A stretch of 60,376 nucleotides of DNA from a virus, in IMG/VR virus record IMGVR_UViG_3300047548_000760, positions 1-60,376 of that record; one strand, written 5' to 3'. This document shows positions 54,922 through 60,376 of the stretch, one piece after another. How positions within the stretch are numbered: position 1 is the first letter of the stretch; every line of letters starts with the position of its first letter. Made by a program: the position numbers and the translations under genes. The notes under the pieces were generated by a model. It saw only the letters and a list, made by a program, of their open reading frames with translations. It was not told the DNA's origin and ran no database searches.

Positions 54922-55887
54922 TCAGAGTCCTTCTGTGGAAAACGACTTCAGGGCGAAAACCCGCTTGTCCCACTTGCGTTGGAACTCACGGGCCAGCTTG
55001 GGGTGCGCCTCTTTCAGCGCCGTCTCGTCAAGCCACGATCCGCTGCGCTGCTTCCATGTCACCGCCTCTTTACCGTTGGGCATGACGATGCTGGTGCAGT
55101 CGCGCATGGCGCGCTTGACGGCGAACTCCAAAACCTCGGCCTCGGCCTCGCGGGCCTTGATCTCGGCGTTGATCGCTCGCATGCGCATCACTTGCTCGGC
55201 CAGCGTCTCGTCGGCCAGCAAGGGATGGGCATCGGGGTTGTCCTTGTCGAAGAGCTTGGAGAGGTCTTCGAGCGTGGTCGGATCGGGGGCGATGCCGGCC
55301 AGGACGTGATCAGCCCAGAAAGACACGGCCCGCGCGCGCAGGCCGGCGATGGTTTCGTCGTCGGCGTCTACGGGGTACACGCGCAGCTCGTCGGCGCCGA
55401 AGAGCGCTGCCAGCATCGCGTGGCGCCTGCGGGTGACGCCCAGGCCGTGCATGACCTGGGCGGTGTAGTGCACGGGCAGGGTGTCGCTGCCGGACTCGCC
55501 CCACTCGCGCAGCCGAAAGGGGTGGACCGTCTTCAGTTCGACGTTGGTGATCTCCTCGGCGCCGTCCAGGCGGATCTCGAAGTCGATCTCCGCGGCCAGG
55601 AAGGGGTGCTCGTCGTCGCGGTAGCGGCGGTTGCTGGCCACGATGTCCACCTTGCGGCCCTGGGCCTCCAGGCTTTCGACGAGCATCTCGGCCACGGCGC
55701 CCTCCCAGCGGATGCCGCGGGTGAATACCTGCTTGCGCGCGCCCTCCACGCGGGGCGTGGTCTTGTCGCGCCACAAGTCCAGCGGCGTCTTCCAGGGGGA
55801 CAGGCCCAGCACGGCGGCGATGTCGCTGCCGCCCAGCAGCTTGCTGCGGTCGTGGGTTTCGGGGGTGATGACGGACAGGTCGGTCAC
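54922..55887 (-). CDS. YqaJ-type (lambda exonuclease-like) recombinase exonuclease
   Basis: A 321-residue protein with GGSDIAAVLGLSPWKTPLDL, RGIRWEGAVAEML (Glu), AEIDFEI (Asp) and NVELKT (Glu, Lys), forming the PD-(D/E)xK active site of YqaJ. It degrades the 5' strand of dsDNA ends to load RecT, which starts 4 bases after it. The C-terminal 120 residues include a coiled region (RAINAEIKAREAEAEVLEFA) seen in this subfamily. The ATG overlaps the stop of the Cys-rich gene. Confidence 0.92.
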   Translation of the reverse strand: MTDLSVITPETHDRSKLLGGSDIAAVLGLSPWKTPLDLWRDKTTPRVEGARKQVFTRGIRWEGAVAEMLVESLEAQGRKVDIVASNRRYRDDEHPFLAAEIDFEIRLDGAEEITNVELKTVHPFRLREWGESGSDTLPVHYTAQVMHGLGVTRRRHAMLAALFGADELRVYPVDADDETIAGLRARAVSFWADHVLAGIAPDPTTLEDLSKLFDKDNPDAHPLLADETLAEQVMRMRAINAEIKAREAEAEVLEFAVKRAMRDCTSIVMPNGKEAVTWKQRSGSWLDETALKEAHPKLAREFQRKWDKRVFALKSFSTEGL

Positions 55888-56168
55888 TTGCGGACTCCGG
55901 TGGTGGTGGGGAAAAGGGCGCTACTGCGCGAGGCGCTGTTGTCGATCAGGCTGTCCTCGCAGCAGGCCGAGACGGTGCGGATGTCGCGGTGGACACCCTT
56001 GCAGCCCCAGTATTCGTAGGCGCCGATGCCGAAGTCAGCGGTGATCGAATCAGCCGGCATCCCGCAGCCTGCGCAAAGGTCTTGGGGCGTACAGGAATCG
56101 GCCGGGCACTTCCCGCCGCTGGCCCGGTGCGGGAACCGGTAGGCGGCGCAGTGGCACAGCGCCCTCAC
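55884..56168 (-). CDS. Cysteine-rich (zinc-binding) protein
   Basis: A 94-residue protein from GTG 56168, coupled by GTGA to the previous gene. Cysteines occur as CHC, CPADSC, CAGC, C and CC, enough for at least one and perhaps two zinc sites. The C-terminus is Ser/Thr-rich. The function is unknown; small zinc proteins next to YqaJ genes are common. Confidence 0.55.
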   Translation of the reverse strand: MRALCHCAAYRFPHRASGGKCPADSCTPQDLCAGCGMPADSITADFGIGAYEYWGCKGVHRDIRTVSACCEDSLIDNSASRSSALFPTTTGVRK

Positions 56169-56479
56169 TTGTCGGCCCCGCCGTCGAGTCCGCCCATCTC
56201 CTGCCAGCGGCTGACCTTCTCCGGCGAGCCCCAGCAGTGCGCGGGCGCCTCGTTGTAGAACCAGCCCACGATGGCCGGCAGGGCCTGCAGGGCCTCGTCG
56301 TCGGCGCGGCCGATCGCATCGCGCAGGTTGTTGCGCAGGACCGCGTTGAGGAACGATCCGGTGGGCTGGCCGGACTGGATGTGGGCGTCGATGCCGTAGA
56401 CCAGATGCCCGGGGATGATGCGGCCTCTGACCGCATAGCCGGCACACGAAGGTGCGCGGGCCGTTGTCTGCATGTCCAT
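56165..56479 (-). CDS. Conserved phage hypothetical protein
   Basis: A 104-residue protein, MDMQTTARAPSCAGYAVRGR onward, with the conserved-looking block IIPGHLVYGIDAHIQSGQPT and helix NNLRDAIGRADDEALQALPA, then a GWFYNEAP segment. It is the first gene after the main leftward promoter and its two operators, so it would be an immediate-early product. The function is unknown. Confidence 0.7.
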   Translation of the reverse strand: MDMQTTARAPSCAGYAVRGRIIPGHLVYGIDAHIQSGQPTGSFLNAVLRNNLRDAIGRADDEALQALPAIVGWFYNEAPAHCWGSPEKVSRWQEMGGLDGGADK

Positions 56480-56508
56480 TGCTGACTCCGTGATTTAGTG
56501 GAGCCTCC

Positions 56509-56549
56509 ACTATATCCGTAAACGGATGGCCGTCAATCCGTTTGCGGAT
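56509..56549 (-). promoter_or_regulatory. Leftward early promoter with operators O2 and O3
   Basis: On the minus strand a near-consensus sigma-70 promoter, TTGACG (56531-56536) and TATAGT (56509-56514), is spaced by 16 bases. Operator O2 (56514-56527, ATCCGTAAACGGAT) fills the spacer and O3 (56536-56549, ATCCGTTTGCGGAT) overlaps the first base of the -35. Repressor binding would block RNA polymerase. It drives the recombination genes. Confidence 0.8.
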
Positions 56550-56550
56550 A

Positions 56551-57054
56551 TTACGGGGCGTGAAAAACGGACGCGCGATTGACGAAGGTCACAGATGGGT
56601 CGCGGTTGCCGGCCGCTGCGGCGGCGATGCGCGTGCGGGCCGACTCCTCGGCCTTGAACAACTCGGCATGCGTGACCTGACAGATCAGGTCGGCGTACTC
56701 GGCGGCAAAGCCGTCCAGGCGGGCGATCTCGTCGGGGTACAGCGCACGGGTGCCGCGCGTGGCTTCGCGCTCGATGATGTCCAGCACGGTGCGCTGGGTT
56801 GCAGCGATCGCGCCTTCGGGGTCCTGGGCCACACGCTGTCGCACCAGCTGCTCGGAGATGGCCAGGGACACGAAGAGGGCGGTCCACTGGGCCTCAGTGG
56901 CGCGCCCTTTGCAGACGGCGGTGACGGCTTCGCGCGCGGGAAGCGCAAAGAGAAGGGAGTCGTCCTTGGCCAGCTTCATGCAGCCCTGCAGGGCAACGAG
57001 GTGGGCCATCGGGTTGACGCCCTTGGGCCGGTAGCGCGAACGCTTGCGGCTCAT
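56551..57054 (-). CDS. Hypothetical helical protein
   Basis: A 167-residue protein, MSRKRSRYRPKGVNPMAHLV, mainly helical (EAQWTALFVSLAISEQLVRQ, IARLDGFAAEYADLICQVTH). It resembles conserved phage hypothetical proteins found with HNH genes in proteobacterial phages. ATGA-coupled to the HNH gene. It ends just before operators O2/O3. Confidence 0.65.
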   Translation of the reverse strand: MSRKRSRYRPKGVNPMAHLVALQGCMKLAKDDSLLFALPAREAVTAVCKGRATEAQWTALFVSLAISEQLVRQRVAQDPEGAIAATQRTVLDIIEREATRGTRALYPDEIARLDGFAAEYADLICQVTHAELFKAEESARTRIAAAAAGNRDPSVTFVNRASVFHAP

Positions 57055-57605
57055 CGCGCACCAGCCCAAGAGAACACGCTGGCGCCTTGCACTGTTCTCG
57101 TCCAGGTCTTGCCGGTGCGAACACGCGAGACGCAATGGGTGCTGACCTCCAGCGCATACGCGATGTCCACGCCGGTCTGGTCGCTTTCCCGAATCCAGTC
57201 GGCCAGTTCCTGCGTGATGCGGGTCATGCCGGAGGCGATCTTGTTGCGCCGATTGATCAGGGACCGGGCAGGGTCGCCTCTGAGTCGGCCTGTGCCCTCA
57301 AGCCACCGTCCCAGGGCCTGCCTGGGGCCTGCACGCAGGTGCTGCGGGTTGCCGCACATAGAGTTGTGGCACGTCCTCCAGACTGTCCAGTCGCGCGCTT
57401 TGCCCAGCGGCCTGCCGGCCAGGATCCAGCCGGCGCGCTGCAGCGTCTCGGTGCGCTGCAGGTCTGGCAGCCAGACGTTGGCGCCCCAGTCTCCAAGGCG
57501 GTTCGGCTTTCGGGTGACCTGGAACACCCAGCAACCCGTGATGTCGTCCTCGACGCACCGCTCGCGCAGGTGCTCAAGTGTCCGTATTCCTGGTGGGGTC
57601 GGCAT
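57051..57605 (-). CDS. HNH endonuclease with C-terminal helix-turn-helix
   Basis: A 184-residue protein. The N-terminal half has CWVF, then WRTCHNSMCGNPQHLRAG, matching the H-N-x-x-C-x-N-P-x-H HNH pattern of homing-type nucleases. The C-terminal part (TRITQELADWIRESDQTGVD ... ALEVSTHCVSRVRTGKTW) is a helix-turn-helix like the NUMOD or resolvase type seen in such enzymes. The ATG shares one base with the stop of the upstream Cys-rich gene. It could be a free-standing homing endonuclease or a host-directed nuclease. Its distance from TerL argues against a packaging role. Confidence 0.75.
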   Translation of the reverse strand: MPTPPGIRTLEHLRERCVEDDITGCWVFQVTRKPNRLGDWGANVWLPDLQRTETLQRAGWILAGRPLGKARDWTVWRTCHNSMCGNPQHLRAGPRQALGRWLEGTGRLRGDPARSLINRRNKIASGMTRITQELADWIRESDQTGVDIAYALEVSTHCVSRVRTGKTWTRTVQGASVFSWAGAR

Positions 57606-57838
57606 CAGACCCCCGAGACCAATGCGTAGAGCCAGCGCGCGACCTGGACGATGCCCAGCACGCCCACCCAGGCGCCGATGACGCACATGACTAGCAGGAA
57701 CGCTCCGGCGCGATCCAGAGGCGGGCCGTCTTGCTCTTCGGCCGGGATCTCGCAGGCATCGGGGTGCGGACACTCTCTGCGGCCCTGCTGGCAAGCCCCA
57801 GAGCAGCCTCGAAGTTGCATGGGTTCGTGCGGTGCCAT
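57605..57838 (-). CDS. Small Cys-rich membrane protein
   Basis: A 77-residue protein with five Cys/His in the first 35 residues (CSGACQQGRRECPHPDACEI) and one C-terminal membrane helix (AFLLVMCVIGAWVGVLGIVQ). A zinc-binding cytoplasmic or periplasmic head on a membrane anchor is likely. It starts 1 base after the previous stop. The function is unknown; it may be an early superinfection-related protein. Confidence 0.55.
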   Translation of the reverse strand: MAPHEPMQLRGCSGACQQGRRECPHPDACEIPAEEQDGPPLDRAGAFLLVMCVIGAWVGVLGIVQVARWLYALVSGV

Positions 57839-57839
57839 G

Positions 57840-58052
57840 TCAGCGCCCTCCGATTGCGAAGGCCAGGATCGCCAGGGCGACGCCCACGGCAAACCACGCG
57901 CAGGCGCGGGCGAGCACTCGGGCCTCGCGGCGGTAGCACGTTATGGCACAGGCTCTCTCCGTGCCGCCGAAAGCCTCCTGCAACGTGCGCGGGTAGCGGC
58001 GCACGCTTGGCCATCCTTCGGTGGATAGATCCGGGTTGGTTTGGGACAGCAT
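57840..58052 (-). CDS. Small membrane protein, first gene after a repressed promoter
   Basis: A 70-residue protein starting MLSQTNPDLSTEGWPSVRRY, with the conserved-looking segment RTLQEAFGGTERACAITCYR and a C-terminal transmembrane helix (RACAWFAVGVALAILAFAIG). The start at 58052 rather than 58073 is preferred by alignment with operator and promoter spacing. Proteins with this TLQEAFG segment occur in many phages of beta-proteobacteria. Function unknown. Confidence 0.65.
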   Translation of the reverse strand: MLSQTNPDLSTEGWPSVRRYPRTLQEAFGGTERACAITCYRREARVLARACAWFAVGVALAILAFAIGGR

Positions 58053-58085
58053 GATCGGACTCCGGTAATGCAAAGAGAGTCCGAC

Positions 58086-58114
58086 TTTATCCGAAAACGG
58101 ATATTTAGCCGCAA
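58086..58114 (-). promoter_or_regulatory. Second leftward promoter with operator O4
   Basis: Minus-strand TTGCGG (58109-58114) and GATAAA (58086-58091) are 17 bases apart. The palindrome ATCCGAAAACGGAT (58089-58102) overlaps the -10 and most of the spacer. It would drive the 70-residue membrane protein gene and downstream genes under repressor control. Confidence 0.6.
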
Positions 58115-58127
58115 GCCAAAGCGGTTT

Positions 58128-58436
58128 TCAGGAGCGCAACTGCAACACCTCGCACAGCGGTAGCTGGGGTTGGTTCACGGCGTCTGCCCAGGCCCGCAGG
58201 GAGTTGGAGATTTCCTCTAGGCGCTCCAGCACGAGGTCTGCGTGCTCGGGTTCGATGCCGCGCACGGCAGCGTCGATCTGCCCGGAGGCGGTGATAGTCA
58301 GGGCAAGGCCTGCTACTGGCGCATCAGCCGCGTTGGCCTTGGTGACCATCCATCGACGGATGTCGGCTACGCGAGACGTATCGGGTTTGGGCAGGGTGTG
58401 TAGTGGGTCAGCGAGGGGTGGCGCGCTTCTTGGCAT
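58128..58436 (-). CDS. Hypothetical protein overlapping the repressor gene end
   Basis: A 102-residue protein from the ATG at 58436, with AGGAGAG about 10 bases upstream and a 29-base overlap with the repressor gene. It contains DIRRWMVTKANAADAPVAGL and a helical C-terminus (LVLERLEEISNSLRAWADAV). It would be expressed with the repressor in lysogens. The function is unknown; an exclusion or anti-repressor-related role is only a guess. Confidence 0.6.
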   Translation of the reverse strand: MPRSAPPLADPLHTLPKPDTSRVADIRRWMVTKANAADAPVAGLALTITASGQIDAAVRGIEPEHADLVLERLEEISNSLRAWADAVNQPQLPLCEVLQLRS

Positions 58437-58887
58437 AACTAGGTCCGCTCTCCTGTACTTTGTCCTTAATAGGTCGCGCGACCGCTTTGGCATGGGCTGC
58501 GCGCCGTGATGGTGGCACAGGAACGGAAGAGTCAACGGAATACTGTGAAGCTGAAAGGGCGGGTTGTTGGTCCTGCGTAACTCCGGCGGCGTAACCCAGA
58601 AGGCGGTGGCGCGCCTCGGGCTTTAGTGCCTGGATGGCCTGCAGAAGGGCGATCTCTGCTGGATCATCCAGCAGCAAAGAAGCGGGCGATGTGCTGAAGG
58701 CGCGGGCAATCTGCGCAAGCGAGTCGGAGGTGGCCGACGAGTCCGCCGACAGGATGCGGGCAACAGTGCTTTGAGACAGGCCGGCGCGTTTGGCCAGCTT
58801 GACCTGCGTGTCGAGGTCAGGGCGCGCACCCATGAGTGTGCGTAGGCGGTCGGCGATGACCTGCCGAAGTTGGGCAGCGGGGTTCAT
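58408..58887 (-). CDS. Prophage repressor (CI-like, XRE family), without LexA-type protease domain
   Basis: A 159-residue protein from ATG 58887. Residues 20-75 (TQVKLAKRAGLSQSTVARIL ... LAQIARAFSTSPASLLL) form an XRE helix-turn-helix. The remaining 80 residues are helical and basic, and do not contain the S24 peptidase Ser-Lys pair. It diverges from the Cro-like gene with two 14-bp palindromes between. It most likely binds ATCCG-N4-CGGAT sites here and at three other positions. Without a self-cleaving domain, induction may depend on an antirepressor. A downstream basic tail (KDKVQESGPSYAKKRATPR) could contact DNA. Confidence 0.8.
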   Translation of the reverse strand: MNPAAQLRQVIADRLRTLMGARPDLDTQVKLAKRAGLSQSTVARILSADSSATSDSLAQIARAFSTSPASLLLDDPAEIALLQAIQALKPEARHRLLGYAAGVTQDQQPALSASQYSVDSSVPVPPSRRAAHAKAVARPIKDKVQESGPSYAKKRATPR

Positions 58888-58911
58888 AAGGGTATGGTGC
58901 CTGAGAGTGCC

Positions 58912-58925
58912 ATCCGTATGCGGAT
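58912..58925. promoter_or_regulatory. Operator O5 (ATCCGTATGCGGAT)
   Basis: A perfect-arm palindrome 24 bases upstream of the repressor ATG, likely governing repressor autoregulation. One of six copies of the ATCCG-N4-CGGAT motif. Confidence 0.75.
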
Positions 58926-58956
58926 ACATGAGAGGAGTGCGAAGCGCTTTATGCAT

Positions 58957-58970
58957 ATCCGTTTTCGGAT
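58957..58970. promoter_or_regulatory. Operator O6 (ATCCGTTTTCGGAT)
   Basis: A palindrome 11 bases upstream of the Cro-like ATG, 31 bases from O5. It probably overlaps the rightward early promoter or its start site. Confidence 0.75.
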
Positions 58971-58981
58971 AGACTGCCCGC

Positions 58982-59257
58982 ATGAAGGTCCAAGAAACGA
59001 TCCACGAGTACCTGCTTCGCAGGCTCCAGGAGCTTCGTGGCCAGCACGCGCGCATCGCGGCTGAGACCGGGGTTCCGCAGTCGACGCTGAGTCGCATCCA
59101 AAGCGGCCAGGGCAGCCCGCGGCTTGAGTCGGTGCAGCCGCTGCTTGACTGGATCTCGGCATATGACGCACAGCGCGCCGCGCGAAAGCGGGCTTCACGC
59201 GGCGCTCGGCGCGACGGGAGCGGCGCGCGCGTCGTCGAACCCGCTGCTACCCATTGA
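58982..59257 (+). CDS. Cro-like helix-turn-helix protein
   Basis: A 91-residue protein. Residues 20-60 (GQHARIAAETGVPQSTLSRI with following QSGQGSPRLESVQPLLDW) form an XRE-like helix-turn-helix. The C-terminal 25 residues are Arg/Ala-rich. It is divergent from the repressor and first in the rightward operon. It should compete for the same operators and commit the phage to lytic growth. Confidence 0.75.
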   Translation: MKVQETIHEYLLRRLQELRGQHARIAAETGVPQSTLSRIQSGQGSPRLESVQPLLDWISAYDAQRAARKRASRGARRDGSGARVVEPAATH

Positions 59258-59419
59258 ACACCCGCGACCACCGGAGGCGATGGCCACGATGAACACCACG
59301 ATGAGCGAGGCCTCGATGACTTCGCGCACTGTCCGCCAAGAGGCGGGCACGCCGTTGCAGGCGGCGCCGACCGTGAAGAAGGCGGCGGCGGCCAGAAACG
59401 TGACGACGGCCCAGGTCAC
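59195..59419 (-). CDS. Possible small membrane protein on the opposite strand
   Basis: A 74-residue ORF from a GTG, with two hydrophobic stretches (MTWAVVTFLAAAAFFTVGAA and EASLIVVFIVAIASGG). It overlaps the end of the Cro-like gene by 63 bases on the other strand and lacks a good ribosome-binding site. The gap between 59257 and 59423 otherwise has no gene. Hydrophobic character supports it, the missing ribosome-binding site argues against it. Confidence 0.3.
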   Translation of the reverse strand: MTWAVVTFLAAAAFFTVGAACNGVPASWRTVREVIEASLIVVFIVAIASGGRGCSMGSSGFDDARAAPVAPSAA

Positions 59420-59422
59420 CGC

Positions 59423-59680
59423 ATGAGTCCGGTTTCAGGCCCTGGCGGCAAGCTCACCCACCGGCTGGACATTCCGATGTCTGAGGCCGACATGGAGGCC
59501 CTCATCGCCCTGGCGGCAGTGGCCGGCGTCACCAAGGCGGAATACGCCCGGTGGGTGCTGCGACGCGCGATCTGGGGGGAAATGAGCATGCTTCGCACCG
59601 TAGCGCGTTCGGCGCGGGTTATGCCATCCGAGGATGATGGGACGACCACTTTGTATCCTCCTGGACGGGGGAGCGTTTGA
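59423..59680 (+). CDS. Ribbon-helix-helix-like regulator
   Basis: An 85-residue protein. LTHRLDIPMSEADMEALIAL is a strand followed by a helix, then VTKAEYARWVLRRAIWGE, the second helix of a CopG/Arc-type dimer. It probably regulates transcription of the rightward operon. It has no close ribosome-binding site, but coding character is good. Confidence 0.6.
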   Translation: MSPVSGPGGKLTHRLDIPMSEADMEALIALAAVAGVTKAEYARWVLRRAIWGEMSMLRTVARSARVMPSEDDGTTTLYPPGRGSV

Positions 59681-59682
59681 GC

Positions 59683-59787
59683 GTGAGCAACTCCTGGTGG
59701 ATCACGCACCAGCTGCTGGCTTTGGGCGAAACCGCGACCGGATCGAGGTTGACGCGCCCACGTTCAACCCCAGGCCGGCAGGCGTGA
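59683..59787 (+). CDS. 34-residue ORF with strong ribosome-binding site
   Basis: A GTG at 59683 follows GGGGGAG and encodes VSNSWWITHQLLALGETATG then SRLTRPRSTPGRQA. The TGA overlaps the GTG start of the winged-helix protein (GTGA). The alternative is that the next protein begins at 59634 in its own frame. The overlap pattern matches the rest of the operon. Confidence 0.4.
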   Translation: MSNSWWITHQLLALGETATGSRLTRPRSTPGRQA

Positions 59788-60020
59788 TCCGCGACGGCAG
59801 CGCCACTGCTGCCGTTCTCGACTGGATGCGATCACGCAAGTCGGGGGTCTGGTGGACCCGGGGGCAGATTATGGCCGGCACCCGTCGCAGCGAGAAGGCG
59901 GTGAACTGGGCGCTGCTGTACCTGCGATCGCAGGGTCACATCGAGTGTGTGCCTGACGGCGCACGCAATCCGCAGTACCGGCGCTACCGGGCGGTCCAGC
60001 AGCCAGGGGCCAAGTCATGA
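59784..60020 (+). CDS. Winged-helix protein upstream of the DUF1376 gene
   Basis: A 78-residue protein from a GTG (or 128 residues from ATG 59634). RDGSATAAVLDWMRSRKSGV, TRGQIMAGTRRSEKAVNWAL and LYLRSQGHIECVPDG form a winged helix. Its stop overlaps the DUF1376 start (ATGA). It may bind the replication origin or regulate the operon. The shorter start gives the domain without the low-complexity N-terminus. Confidence 0.6.
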   Translation: MIRDGSATAAVLDWMRSRKSGVWWTRGQIMAGTRRSEKAVNWALLYLRSQGHIECVPDGARNPQYRRYRAVQQPGAKS

Positions 60021-60376
60021 ACTACTACCCCTTCCACCTGGGCGACTACGCAGCCCACACGGCGCACCTTGATCCGCTGGAGGACATCGCCTACCGGCGC
60101 TTGCTGGACGCCTACTACCTGTCCGAGGCGCCGCTGCAGGGCAGGCCCGAGCAGCTTGCCCGGCTTATCCGCATGCGCGAGCACGCCGATGTGGTCGCCC
60201 AAGTGCTGGTCGAGTTCTTCGAGCAAGAAGACGCTGGCCCGGCCGACAGCCCGATCCCGGTCTGGCGGCACGACCGCTGCGACGTGGAGATCGAGAAGTA
60301 CCGCAGCATGCTTGAAGGCGGGCGCAAGGGGGCGGCGATACGGTGGGCAAAGGCCCCCGATAGGGGGGGCATAGGG
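60017..60376 (+). CDS. DUF1376 replication-associated protein, N-terminal part (runs off the window end)
   Basis: The N-terminus (MNYYPFHLGDYAAHTAHLDP) with the following LEDIAYRRLLDAYYL is typical of DUF1376 proteins, which sit at the start of phage replication operons and are thought to act like initiators. The ATG overlaps the stop of the upstream winged-helix gene (ATGA), so translation is coupled. The frame is open to the last base. If the window is circular it meets a TAG after two more codons, while the natural C-terminal half continues in the -1 frame from base 3 to 506. A run of seven G at 60363-60369 (G GGG GGC in the reading frame) is a -1 slippery pattern and also a likely place for a homopolymer error. 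One extra G would give a single protein of about 288 residues. The family match is confident; the initiator role is inferred. Confidence 0.85.
   Translation, partial: MNYYPFHLGDYAAHTAHLDPLEDIAYRRLLDAYYLSEAPLQGRPEQLARLIRMREHADVVAQVLVEFFEQEDAGPADSPIPVWRHDRCDVEIEKYRSMLEGGRKGAAIRWAKAPDRGGIG

Noticed and set aside
57051-57605. HNH protein as part of the packaging machinery
   Set aside because: Packaging HNH genes usually lie next to terminase; this one is about 6 kb from TerL, in the early operon with ATGA coupling to unrelated small genes.

Overview
The window looks like the complete genome of a temperate, podovirus-type phage or prophage of a Burkholderiales host (Comamonadaceae or similar). 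It is clearly GC-rich. It carries an integrase next to a 48-bp copy of the 3' half of a bacterial tRNA-Asn, and its gene content resembles the Bcep22-like temperate podoviruses, which also encode a giant virion protein with methylase and helicase domains. The host assignment is inference. The two window ends join inside one gene (a DUF1376 replication protein), so the molecule is probably circular or circularly permuted, cut at an arbitrary point.

Layout. (1) Immunity switch at 58.1-59.3 kb: a short repressor (leftward) and a Cro-like protein (rightward) face each other across two copies of a 14-bp palindrome, ATCCG-N4-CGGAT. (2) Rightward operon from 58.98 kb through the junction to 17.4 kb: small regulators, DUF1376 protein, a lambda P-like protein, winged-helix protein, DUF1064 nuclease, several small unknown genes, the terminase small subunit, then a 4147-codon polyvalent protein gene. 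A leftward block of five tiny genes (3.29-4.31 kb) interrupts it. (3) attP and integrase at 17.4-18.7 kb, where rightward and leftward transcription converge. (4) Leftward early genes, 58.05 to 50.8 kb: small membrane proteins, HNH endonuclease, YqaJ exonuclease, RecT, DUF2303, Gp49, MazG-like and SSB. (5) Leftward late genes, 50.7 to 18.8 kb: TerL, portal, virion proteins, lysozyme with Rz/Rz1, acetyltransferase, ejection proteins, scaffold, N4-gp56-type capsid, connectors, holin, a large modular fibre complex, then a distal cargo block with a membrane fatty-acid desaturase.

How it works together. The palindrome recurs at two further leftward promoters (one near-consensus) and once beside attP, so one repressor probably controls early transcription and perhaps the att region. 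RecT, YqaJ exonuclease and SSB form a recombination set. The giant protein is probably packaged and ejected with the DNA, by analogy with P1 DarB and other polyvalent proteins. A second dispersed element, GTGGCAAGCGTGGCA, sits just upstream of six virion or lysis genes on both strands and is a candidate late-gene control site.

Most notable: three small genes, each with a perfect AAGGAG ribosome-binding site, lie in the same alternative frame inside low-complexity linkers of the giant gene; a G7 slippery run splits the DUF1376 gene; the two repeat families above; the attP with four arm-type repeats; and the phage-borne desaturase.
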